DNA of 5,781 bases from Bacteroides sp. UBA939 (GTDB lineage: Bacteria; Bacteroidota; Bacteroidia; Bacteroidales; Bacteroidaceae), in contig NZ_DBDF01000001.1 in the NCBI RefSeq assembly GCF_002293435.1, positions 2,357 through 8,137 of the forward strand. The letters are read 5' to 3'. Below the pieces are notes generated by a model. The model was not told the DNA's origin, made no database searches, and worked only from the letters and a program-made list of their open reading frames with translations. Below are positions 1 through 5,584 of the stretch, piece after piece (position 1 is the first letter of the stretch; each line of letters begins with the position of its first letter). Both the position numbers and the translations under genes were made by a program.

Positions 1-140
1 CCGGATTGAGATTCCGTTTCGCTATACTATCATTCGTAGTATGAACTAATTATGAACAGCTGCTTAAGTGATAAAAAAGGACTTTAAACAGGCATTTTCT
101 TACGATTAATCATATTTTTATCATTTTTTTCTTCAAATTG
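1..140. other. Upstream stretch with no supported gene
   Basis: I see no convincing gene here. One forward frame stays open from base 2 to a TAA at 47-49 and could be the last 15 codons of an upstream gene, but that is too short to judge. A small dyad (ATACTA at 24-29, TAGTAT at 37-42, 7-base loop) overlaps that end and could be a weak hairpin. GATTAATC at 104-111 is an 8-bp palindrome. The run from about 104 to 140 is very A/T rich and lies directly upstream of the promoter, so it could act as an UP-like element. That role is inference. Confidence 0.4.
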
Positions 141-171
141 TTTGCAGTTTATAAAAAAGCCTTTACCTTTG
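141..171 (+). promoter_or_regulatory. Bacteroides-type promoter of the ilv operon
   Basis: TTTG at 141-144 and TACCTTTG at 164-171 are separated by 19 bases. They match the Bacteroides primary sigma consensus (TTTG at -33, TAnnTTTG at -7) in both elements and in spacing. Transcription would start near 176-180, about 30 bases before the leader peptide ATG. This is the only pair of this quality in the window, so it is probably the main promoter for everything downstream. The start site is inferred, not mapped. Confidence 0.78.
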
Positions 172-208
172 CGGCATAAATAACAAGAACAGTAAAGTCA
201 ATTAAGTT

Positions 209-283
209 ATGAACCTACATACATCTATTAACCTGGCAGTCCTGCATATTATTCGCGTCGTGGTGGTGGCATCAAGATCGTGA
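209..283 (+). CDS. ilv operon leader peptide (attenuator peptide), 24 aa
   Basis: This short ORF runs from ATG at 209 to TGA at 281-283 and is too small for routine gene callers. Eleven of its 24 residues are branched-chain amino acids: Leu3, Leu9, Leu12, Ile7, Ile14, Ile15, Val11 and the run Val17-Val20 (GTC GTG GTG GTG). The strongest cluster is I14-I15-R16-V17-V18-V19-V20, four residues before the stop. This resembles the Val-rich leaders of enterobacterial ilv operons (ilvL, ivbL) in composition, but the sequence is not obviously homologous. The peptide itself probably has no function: its translation senses charged Val, Ile and Leu tRNAs. It lies between the promoter and a terminator/antiterminator pair, and its stop codon is inside the 5' antiterminator arm. 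No clear Shine-Dalgarno motif precedes it, as is usual in Bacteroidota. Confidence 0.85.
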   Translation: MNLHTSINLAVLHIIRVVVVASRS

Positions 284-338
284 GAAAGGTTGTGTATGTA
301 TTCGTATAGTAAGATATAAGTTTTGGAGCCTTTCTCAC
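280..338 (+). promoter_or_regulatory. Antiterminator pairing of the ilv attenuator
   Basis: GTGAGAAAGG at 280-289 is exactly complementary to CCTTTCTCAC at 329-338. The pairing extends by one G-U (290 with 328) and one A-U (291 with 327), giving 12 pairs around a loop of about 35 bases. The 3' arm is also the 5' arm of the terminator, so the two structures exclude each other. A ribosome stalled on Val17-Val20 should leave 280-291 free, which allows the antiterminator and read-through into ilvD. A ribosome that reaches the stop codon at 281-283 covers this arm and favours the terminator. The complementarity is read directly; the switching is inferred from the classical attenuation model. Confidence 0.82.
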
Positions 339-359
339 AATATGTGAGGAAGGCTTTTT
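327..359 (+). terminator. Intrinsic terminator of the ilv attenuator
   Basis: AGCCTTTCTCAC (327-338) pairs with GTGAGGAAGGCT (344-355) through 12 base pairs with one G-U (333 with 349), around the 5-base loop AATAT. Five T residues follow at 355-359, the first of them shared with the stem. It ends 21 bases before the ilvD start codon, so it lies in the operon leader rather than after a gene, as a regulated terminator would. The T tract is short, so termination may be partial. Confidence 0.85.
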
Positions 360-380
360 AATTAAAAGAAGATTTGGAAA

Positions 381-2183
381 ATGAAACACCAGTTACGCAG
401 TTCACTCAGTACCCAAGGTCGTCGCATGGCAGGAGCCCGTGCGTTATGGATGGCAAACGGCATGAAAAAAGAGCAATTTGGGAAACCCATTATTGCAATA
501 GTAAACTCGTTTACGCAATTTGTTCCCGGTCATGTGCACCTGCATGAAATCGGCCAGTTGGTAAAGAAGGAAATTGAGAAACTGGGATGCTTTGCAGCCG
601 AGTTCAACACAATCGCCATTGACGATGGCATTGCTATGGGACACGACGGAATGCTCTATTCACTGCCTTCGCGTGACATCATTGCCGACAGCGTAGAATA
701 TATGGTGAATGCGCATAAGGCGGACGCGATGGTCTGTATCAGTAATTGTGATAAAATTACTCCGGGTATGCTGATGGCTGCCATGCGTCTCAATATACCT
801 GCGGTATTCGTTTCCGGCGGACCGATGGAAGCAGGCGAGTGGAATGGACAACACCTTGATTTGATTGACGCCATGATTAAATCGGCAGATGAGAGCGTAA
901 GCGACGCTGATGTGGCAAGTATTGAACAACATGCCTGTCCCTCCTGCGGTTGCTGTTCGGGTATGTTCACCGCTAATTCAATGAACTGTCTGAACGAAGC
1001 TATCGGTTTGGCATTACCGGGTAACGGCACGATTGTGGCCACTCATGCTAACCGTACGCAACTCTTCAAAGATGCCGCCAAACTGATTGTTGAGAATACA
1101 TATAAATATTACGAAGATGGGGACGAAAGTGTGCTCCCCCGCAGCATTGCTACCCGTCAGGCTTTCCTGAATGCCATGACGCTGGATATTGCGATGGGAG
1201 GTTCAACCAATACGGTGCTTCATCTTTTAGCTGTGGCACACGAGGCGGAAGTTGATTTCAGTATGGATGACATTGATGCGTTATCACGTAAGACCCCTTG
1301 TCTGTGTAAGGTTGCTCCAAATACCCAGAAGTATCATATTCAAGATGTAAATCGTGCCGGAGGCATCATCGCTATTATGAGCGAGCTTGCCAAAGGCGGC
1401 TTAGTCGATACGAACGTGAAGCGCGTGGACGGTATGACATTGGCGGAAGTGACTGATAAGTACGACGTCACAAGCCCGAATGTATGTGAAGAAGCCCTCA
1501 AGAAATACAAAAGTGCGGCTGCCGGAAAGTTCAATCTGGTATTGGGTTCACAAGAGGTTTATTATAAGGAACCGGACGCTGACCGTGCCGGCGGATGCAT
1601 ACGTGATTTGGAACATGCTTATAGTAAGGATGGCGGTCTGGCAGTGTTGAAAGGTAATATAGCCCTGAACGGTTGTGTAGTAAAAACCGCCGGTGTGGAC
1701 GAAAGTATCTGGAAGTTTGCAGGTACAGCCAAAGTGTTTGACTCGCAGGAAGCTGCCTGTGATGGTATTCTCGGCGGAAAGGTTGTCAGTGGTGATGTCG
1801 TCGTTATCACTCATGAAGGCCCGAAGGGAGGACCGGGTATGCAAGAGATGCTTTATCCTACTTCTTACATCAAGTCACGCCACTTGGGCAAGGAATGCGC
1901 ATTGGTTACGGACGGACGTTTCAGTGGCGGCACATCGGGCTTGAGTATCGGACACGTTTCTCCCGAAGCGGCTGCCGGAGGTAATATCGGTAAAGTACAG
2001 GATGGTGATATCATTGAAATCAATATCCCTGAACGTTCCATCAACGTCAGGCTGACGGATGAAGAACTAACTGCCCGTCCTATGACACCCGTGACCCGTC
2101 AACGCGAAGTATCAAAGAGCTTGAAGGCATACGCAAGTATGGTAAGCTCGGCGGATAAGGGAGCTGTGAGATTAATAGATTAA
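381..2183 (+). CDS. ilvD: Dihydroxy-acid dehydratase IlvD
   Basis: This Fe-S enzyme dehydrates 2,3-dihydroxy-isovalerate and 2,3-dihydroxy-3-methylvalerate to the 2-keto acid precursors of Val/Leu and Ile, in the cytoplasm. At 600 aa it has the usual length of the long IlvD type (E. coli about 616). The N-terminus (GRRMAGARALWMANGM) aligns with E. coli IlvD from the first residues, which supports the ATG at 381. Expected active-site residues by alignment from memory are Asp81 (Mg), Cys123-Asp124-Lys125 in SNCDKITPGM (cluster, Mg and carbamylated Lys), Cys192 in CPSCGCCSGMFTANSM (cluster), Glu489 (Mg) and Ser515 in DGRFSGGTSG (base). A Phe in VNSFTQFVPGHVH occupies the position where shorter dehydratases have a third cluster Cys, as in E. 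coli IlvD. The gene is intact and controlled by the attenuator just upstream. Confidence 0.97.
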   Translation: MKHQLRSSLSTQGRRMAGARALWMANGMKKEQFGKPIIAIVNSFTQFVPGHVHLHEIGQLVKKEIEKLGCFAAEFNTIAIDDGIAMGHDGMLYSLPSRDIIADSVEYMVNAHKADAMVCISNCDKITPGMLMAAMRLNIPAVFVSGGPMEAGEWNGQHLDLIDAMIKSADESVSDADVASIEQHACPSCGCCSGMFTANSMNCLNEAIGLALPGNGTIVATHANRTQLFKDAAKLIVENTYKYYEDGDESVLPRSIATRQAFLNAMTLDIAMGGSTNTVLHLLAVAHEAEVDFSMDDIDALSRKTPCLCKVAPNTQKYHIQDVNRAGGIIAIMSELAKGGLVDTNVKRVDGMTLAEVTDKYDVTSPNVCEEALKKYKSAAAGKFNLVLGSQEVYYKEPDADRAGGCIRDLEHAYSKDGGLAVLKGNIALNGCVVKTAGVDESIWKFAGTAKVFDSQEAACDGILGGKVVSGDVVVITHEGPKGGPGMQEMLYPTSYIKSRHLGKECALVTDGRFSGGTSGLSIGHVSPEAAAGGNIGKVQDGDIIEINIPERSINVRLTDEELTARPMTPVTRQREVSKSLKAYASMVSSADKGAVRLID

Positions 2184-2229
2184 TTAATAAATATTTTAGG
2201 AAGCCGTGGCAAAAGTTTAAAATTACTAT

Positions 2230-2309
2230 TTTTCATCCGCAGATGACACAGATAACACAGATTCTGTTTTAAATAAATCTGCGTAATCTGTGTCATCTGC
2301 GGATGAAAA
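2230..2309. repeat. Long imperfect inverted repeat in the ilvD-ilvB gap
   Basis: The arms at 2230-2263 and 2276-2309 are 34 bases each and pair at 32 of 34 positions (mismatches 2254/2285 and 2257/2282), with a 12-base spacer. Each arm is internally periodic. In the left arm, CAGATGACA (2240-2248), CAGATAACA (2249-2257) and CAGATT (2258-2263) form a 9-bp direct repeat. In RNA this would be a very stable hairpin between ilvD and ilvB. It is followed by a T-rich stretch (2314-2318) that is not directly adjacent, so termination would be weak. I recall similar CAGATnACnCAGATT-type sequences scattered between genes in Bacteroidota, which suggests a mobile or REP/MITE-like element, but I cannot confirm copy number here. 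It could affect mRNA stability or the ilvD:ilvB ratio. Confidence 0.85.
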
Positions 2310-2367
2310 TATCTTTTTAATAGTCTACTTTACTTTGGGCATAGCCTCCTTAAGACATATAATAAAC

Positions 2368-4062
2368 ATGAAGAATATAATAACAGGCGCTGAAGCATTG
2401 ATGCGTTCCCTGGAACATCAGGGAGTAAAGACTATTTTCGGATATCCCGGCGGTTCTATAATGCCGGTATTTGACGCCTTATATGATCATCGGGAGACAT
2501 TGAACCATATTTTGGTTCGGCATGAACAGGGTGCTGCCCATGCGGCGCAAGGTTTTGCCCGCGTATCGGGCGAAGTTGGTGTTTGCCTGGTAACCAGCGG
2601 TCCCGGTGCAACGAACACTATAACAGGTATCGCTGACGCTATGATAGACAGCACACCTATGGTTGTTATAGCAGGACAGGTAGGCACGGGTTTTCTGGGT
2701 ACGGATGCTTTTCAGGAAGTTGACTTGGTGGGCATTACGCAACCTATTACTAAATGGAGTTACCAGATTCGTAGCGCTGAAGATATATCGTGGGCCGTGG
2801 CTCGTGCTTTTTATATTGCCGAAAGCGGTCGTCCCGGTCCTGTAGTGTTGGACTTTGCCAAGAATGCCCAGGTGGAAAAGGTGGAATATGCTCCTGCGAA
2901 GTTGGATTATATTCGTAGCTATCTTCCTGTTCCCGAGATGGATGAAGACGCAGTGCGTCAGGCTGCCGAACTGATTAATAATGCCGAATGTCCGCTGGTT
3001 TTAGTAGGACAGGGGGTGGAACTGGGTAATGCGCAGCAGGAACTTCGCGCTTTCATTGAGAAAGCCGGGATGCCTGCCGGTTGTACTCTGTTGGGACTCT
3101 CGGCTTTGCCGACTGCGCATCCTTTAAATAAAGGTATGTTGGGTATGCATGGCAACCTCGGCCCGAATATCAATACAAATAAGTGTGACGTGCTTATTGG
3201 GGTGGGTATGCGTTTCGACGACCGTGTAACCGGCAAATTGGATACTTATGCCAAACAAGCGAAAATCATTCACTTTGACATTGATCCTGCTGAGATTAAT
3301 AAGAATGTAAAAGTTGATATTGCCGTTTTGGGAGATTGTAAGGAAACGCTTGCCGCCGTTACGGCGCTTCTGAAGCCGGCTGTTCATCAGGATTGGCTGG
3401 ATAGTTTTCTGACTTACGAGAAATTGGAGGAAGAAAAAGTGATCCGTCCGGAATTGCATCCGACAGGTAAATCACTGAGCATGGGCGAGGTTATCCGTGC
3501 GGTGAGTGAAGCTACAAATAATGAGGCTATATTAGTGACCGATGTTGGGCAGAACCAACTGATGTCGGCGCGCTATTTTAAATATAGCAAGGAGCGTAGC
3601 ATTGTTACTACCGGTGGGCTGGGAACAATGGGTTTTGGACTACCGGCTGCTATTGGCGCTACTTTCGGTCGCCCCGACCGTACGGTATGTGTATTTATGG
3701 GTGACGGCGGTTTGCAAATGAACATTCAGGAGTTGGGAACCATTATGGAACAAAAGGCGCCCGTCAAGATGATTTTGCTGAATAATAATTTCTTGGGCAA
3801 TGTACGTCAGTGGCAGGCAATGTTTTTCAACCGTCGCTATTCGTTCACTCCGATGCTGAACCCGGATTATATGAAGATAGCTTCCGCCTATGAAATACCT
3901 TCCCGTCGCGTTATGGCGCGTGAAGACTTGAAAGGAGCGATAGAGGAAATGATCTCGACAGATGGACCGTTCCTGCTGGAAGCATGTGTGATAGAAGAAG
4001 GTAATGTGTTGCCGATGACTCCTCCGGGAGGTTCGGTAAACCAGATGTTGCTGGAATGTTAA
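2368..4062 (+). CDS. ilvB: Acetolactate synthase large (catalytic) subunit IlvB
   Basis: This ThDP enzyme condenses pyruvate with pyruvate or 2-ketobutyrate to give acetolactate or acetohydroxybutyrate, the first common step of Val/Leu/Ile synthesis. The start at 2368 gives 564 aa beginning MKNIITGAEALMRSLEHQG, the normal family N-terminus. An in-frame GTG at 2290 would add 26 unrelated residues encoded by the inverted repeat. Domains are N-terminal ThDP-binding (about 3-170), central (about 190-330) and C-terminal ThDP-binding (about 380-540). Visible motifs are FGYPGG at 24-29, catalytic Glu53 in RHEQGA, and GDGG at 445-448 with Asn472-474, the Mg/ThDP motif. RQW at 480-482 contains the Trp linked to 2-ketobutyrate preference and herbicide binding. 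Residue 478 is Asn where most homologues have Met (LGMVRQW). The regulatory subunit gene follows 25 bases downstream. Confidence 0.96.
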   Translation: MKNIITGAEALMRSLEHQGVKTIFGYPGGSIMPVFDALYDHRETLNHILVRHEQGAAHAAQGFARVSGEVGVCLVTSGPGATNTITGIADAMIDSTPMVVIAGQVGTGFLGTDAFQEVDLVGITQPITKWSYQIRSAEDISWAVARAFYIAESGRPGPVVLDFAKNAQVEKVEYAPAKLDYIRSYLPVPEMDEDAVRQAAELINNAECPLVLVGQGVELGNAQQELRAFIEKAGMPAGCTLLGLSALPTAHPLNKGMLGMHGNLGPNINTNKCDVLIGVGMRFDDRVTGKLDTYAKQAKIIHFDIDPAEINKNVKVDIAVLGDCKETLAAVTALLKPAVHQDWLDSFLTYEKLEEEKVIRPELHPTGKSLSMGEVIRAVSEATNNEAILVTDVGQNQLMSARYFKYSKERSIVTTGGLGTMGFGLPAAIGATFGRPDRTVCVFMGDGGLQMNIQELGTIMEQKAPVKMILLNNNFLGNVRQWQAMFFNRRYSFTPMLNPDYMKIASAYEIPSRRVMAREDLKGAIEEMISTDGPFLLEACVIEEGNVLPMTPPGGSVNQMLLEC

Positions 4063-4087
4063 ATGTTAAATCATAAATCAAAAAGTT

Positions 4088-4660
4088 ATGAGTGATAAAA
4101 CATTATATACGATAATTGTTCATTCGGAGAATTTTGCCGGTTTGCTGAATCAGGTAACGGCTGTGTTTACGCGTCGTCAAATCAATATCGAAAGCCTGAA
4201 TGTGTCGGCGTCATCCATTAAAGGAGTACATAAGTACACCATTACCGCATGGACGGATAAGGATACCATAGAAAAGGTAACAAAGCAAATCAGTAAGAAA
4301 ATTGATGTACTGCAAGCGAATTATTTCACGGATAGCGAGATTTATCAGCATGAGATAGCGCTTTATAAGATAATTACTCCTGTCCTGGAAGAGAAACCGG
4401 AAGTTTCGAAAGTAATTCGCAAACACAATGCGCGTATTGTGGAAGTGAATGCTGTCTTTGCCATTGTGGAAAAGAATGGTATAAGTGAGGAAATTACCAG
4501 TCTTTATGACGAATTGAGTATCCTTGACTGCGTGCTTCAATTTGTGCGTTCGGGGCGCGTGGCTATCACTACCAGTTGCTTTGAACGGGTGAATGAATAT
4601 CTTGCCGGTCGTGAGGAAAAATATCGTCTGAAAAAAGAAAGGGAGCAGGACTATGAGTGA
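4088..4660 (+). CDS. ilvN: Acetolactate synthase small (regulatory) subunit, ACT domain
   Basis: This subunit binds IlvB, raises its activity and confers feedback inhibition, usually by valine. At 190 aa it is longer than E. coli IlvH (about 163). An ACT domain spans about residues 6-82, with the typical RRQINIESLNVS signature at 29-40. Asn15, Gly18 and Asn33 fall where the IlvH valine site has Asn11, Gly14 and Asn29, so valine binding is plausible. A C-terminal ALS small-subunit domain covers about 85-170, and the last 18 residues or so are a highly charged tail. The gene starts 25 bases after ilvB with no clear Shine-Dalgarno motif, and its last 8 bases overlap the thioesterase gene. Related genomes label it ilvN or ilvH; the symbol is convention, the family is certain. 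Confidence 0.94.
   Translation: MSDKTLYTIIVHSENFAGLLNQVTAVFTRRQINIESLNVSASSIKGVHKYTITAWTDKDTIEKVTKQISKKIDVLQANYFTDSEIYQHEIALYKIITPVLEEKPEVSKVIRKHNARIVEVNAVFAIVEKNGISEEITSLYDELSILDCVLQFVRSGRVAITTSCFERVNEYLAGREEKYRLKKEREQDYE
4642..4652 (+). promoter_or_regulatory. Shine-Dalgarno-like site for the thioesterase start
   Basis: GGAG at 4642-4645, within AAAGGGAG, lies 7 bases before the ATG at 4653. It is the only gene start in the window with a clear purine-G motif; the others have A-rich leaders. Because it sits inside the end of the regulatory-subunit gene, it probably helps ribosomes reinitiate at the overlapping start and supports the choice of 4653. Confidence 0.5.
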
Positions 4661-5402
4661 AAATAGTAAGATAGGAAAATATAAGTTTGTTGCTGAACCT
4701 TTCCATGTGGACTTTACCGGGCGGCTTACTATGGGTGTATTGGGTAACCATTTGCTGAATTGCGCCGGTTTCCATGCCAGCGACCGGGGATTTGGTATTG
4801 CCGAGTTGAATGAAGATAACTATACATGGGTACTTTCCCGTCTTGCTATTGAGTTGGATGAAATGCCTTATCAATATGAGGACTTCACCATCTGCACCTG
4901 GGTGGAAAATGTGTACCGCCTCTTTACCGACCGTAATTTTGCTTTGCTCGATAAGGACGGACGGAAGATAGGTTATGCACGTTCCGTATGGGCGATGATC
5001 AGCCTCAATACCCGTAAGCCTGCTGATCTGCTGGCATTGCACGGAGGCAGTATCGTGGACTATGTATGCGATGAACCTTGTCCGATAGGGAAGCCATCAC
5101 GCATAAAGGTGAATTCTGCTGAACAGGCAGAAGCTCTGAAAGCCAAATATAGTGATATTGATATCAACGGCCATGTGAACAGCATACGCTACATTGAGCA
5201 TATTATGGATTTGTTTCCGATAGAGATGTACAAAGAAAAGCGTATCCGCCGGTTTGAAATGGCGTATGTGGCCGAAAGTTACTACGGTGATGAACTTACT
5301 TTCTTTAAGGATGAACCGGAGGACGGAGTTTTTGATATTGAAGTGAAAAAGAATGGTGACGAAGTTGTTTGCCGCTCGAAAATAGTATTTACAGAGAAAT
5401 GA
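4653..5402 (+). CDS. Acyl-ACP thioesterase (FatA/FatB-like, double hotdog)
   Basis: The predicted role is hydrolysis of acyl-ACP to release a free fatty acid. The 249-aa length fits bacterial members of the plant FatA/FatB family (Pfam Acyl-ACP_TE), with hotdog domains at about 8-130 and 150-247. DIDINGHVNSIRY at 168-180 matches the Fat catalytic signature, giving candidates Asp170, Asn172 and His174, with Glu208 in the later YVAES segment as the likely fourth residue. The first half carries the usual SRLAIELDEMPYQYEDFTI and TWV elements. A Bacteroides thetaiotaomicron homologue in the same operon position has, as I recall, a solved structure. No signal peptide is seen, so it is cytoplasmic. 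Its start overlaps the regulatory-subunit gene by 8 bases, implying translational coupling. Substrate is unknown; its place in an ilv operon hints at branched or keto-acid-derived acyl chains, which is inference. Confidence 0.9.
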   Translation: MSENSKIGKYKFVAEPFHVDFTGRLTMGVLGNHLLNCAGFHASDRGFGIAELNEDNYTWVLSRLAIELDEMPYQYEDFTICTWVENVYRLFTDRNFALLDKDGRKIGYARSVWAMISLNTRKPADLLALHGGSIVDYVCDEPCPIGKPSRIKVNSAEQAEALKAKYSDIDINGHVNSIRYIEHIMDLFPIEMYKEKRIRRFEMAYVAESYYGDELTFFKDEPEDGVFDIEVKKNGDEVVCRSKIVFTEK

Positions 5403-5423
5403 CATTTCTGTACTAACCTAATT

Positions 5424-5445
5424 CTCCTCTTCCTGGGAAGAGGAG
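5424..5445. repeat. Hairpin with perfect 10-bp arms after the thioesterase gene
   Basis: CTCCTCTTCC (5424-5433) and GGAAGAGGAG (5436-5445) are perfect complements with TG between them, so the real hairpin has about 9 pairs and a 4-base loop. It lies 22 bases after the thioesterase stop. No T tract follows; instead comes the G-rich run TACCCGTAGGGGGAGGTGG (5446-5464), so it is not a standard terminator. I recall similar pyrimidine arms with CCCGTAGGGGG in other Bacteroides intergenic regions, which suggests a dispersed REP-like repeat. It could also protect mRNA ends. Confidence 0.6.
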
Positions 5446-5499
5446 TACCCGTAGGGGGAGGTGGTAGGTAAAATAGACCTGTTGTAAAGCTTAAACTTC

Positions 5500-5517
5500 A
5501 TTTATTACATAATAAAT
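5500..5517. repeat. AT-rich dyad upstream of ilvC
   Basis: ATTTATTA (5500-5507) and TAATAAAT (5510-5517) are perfect 8-base arms separated by CA. The composition is entirely A/T outside the spacer, so the RNA hairpin would be weak and a protein-binding operator is at least as plausible. I see no promoter elements close to it that would settle the matter. Confidence 0.4.
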
Positions 5518-5546
5518 ACGAGAAATAATCAATTTAATTAATAACC

Positions 5547-5562
5547 GGCTGCCTGGGCAGCC
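5547..5562. promoter_or_regulatory. GC-rich hairpin or operator-like dyad just before ilvC
   Basis: GGCTGCC (5547-5553) and GGCAGCC (5556-5562) are perfect arms with TG between them. The dyad is GC-rich in a strongly A/T-rich leader, ends 22 bases before the ilvC ATG and is followed by A-rich sequence, not T. It is therefore not a terminator for upstream transcription. On the opposite strand it would be preceded, not followed, by T-rich sequence. It could shape ilvC translation, block 5' decay of a processed ilvC mRNA, or bind a regulator. Confidence 0.5.
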
Positions 5563-5584
5563 AAACTAAAAACGAAAAAAGAAA

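Noticed and set aside
24..42. ATACTA/TAGTAT dyad as a terminator of an upstream gene
   Set aside because: It has only six A/T-rich pairs, a 7-base loop and no T tract.
2..49. Open frame ending in TAA at 47-49 as the C-terminus of an upstream gene
   Set aside because: Fifteen codons at the window edge are too few to tell from chance.
656..1042. Minus-strand ORFs of 60-160 codons opposite ilvD, ilvB, ilvN/H and the thioesterase gene
   Set aside because: They lie wholly opposite conserved genes, have no recognisable domains, and their composition fits antisense shadows of the real reading frames.
2331..2337. TACTTTG as a possible internal promoter for ilvB
   Set aside because: It has only one base between TA and TTTG where the consensus has two, and no TTTG lies 19-21 bases upstream.
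2290..2367. N-terminal extension of IlvB from GTG at 2290
   Set aside because: The extension is encoded by the inverted repeat, has no family similarity, and the ATG at 2368 matches the normal N-terminus.
4063..4095. Ten-codon ORF and tandem ATGTTAA at the ilvB stop codon
   Set aside because: The 7-bp duplication (4056-4062 and 4063-4069) creates a short ORF overlapping the ilvN/H start, with no sign of coding function.
5461..5487. A GTG-started 8-codon ORF (VVGKIDLL) as a second leader peptide before ilvC
   Set aside because: It would use a GTG start with no ribosome site, no terminator/antiterminator pair follows, and so short an ORF with five Leu/Ile/Val residues can arise by chance.
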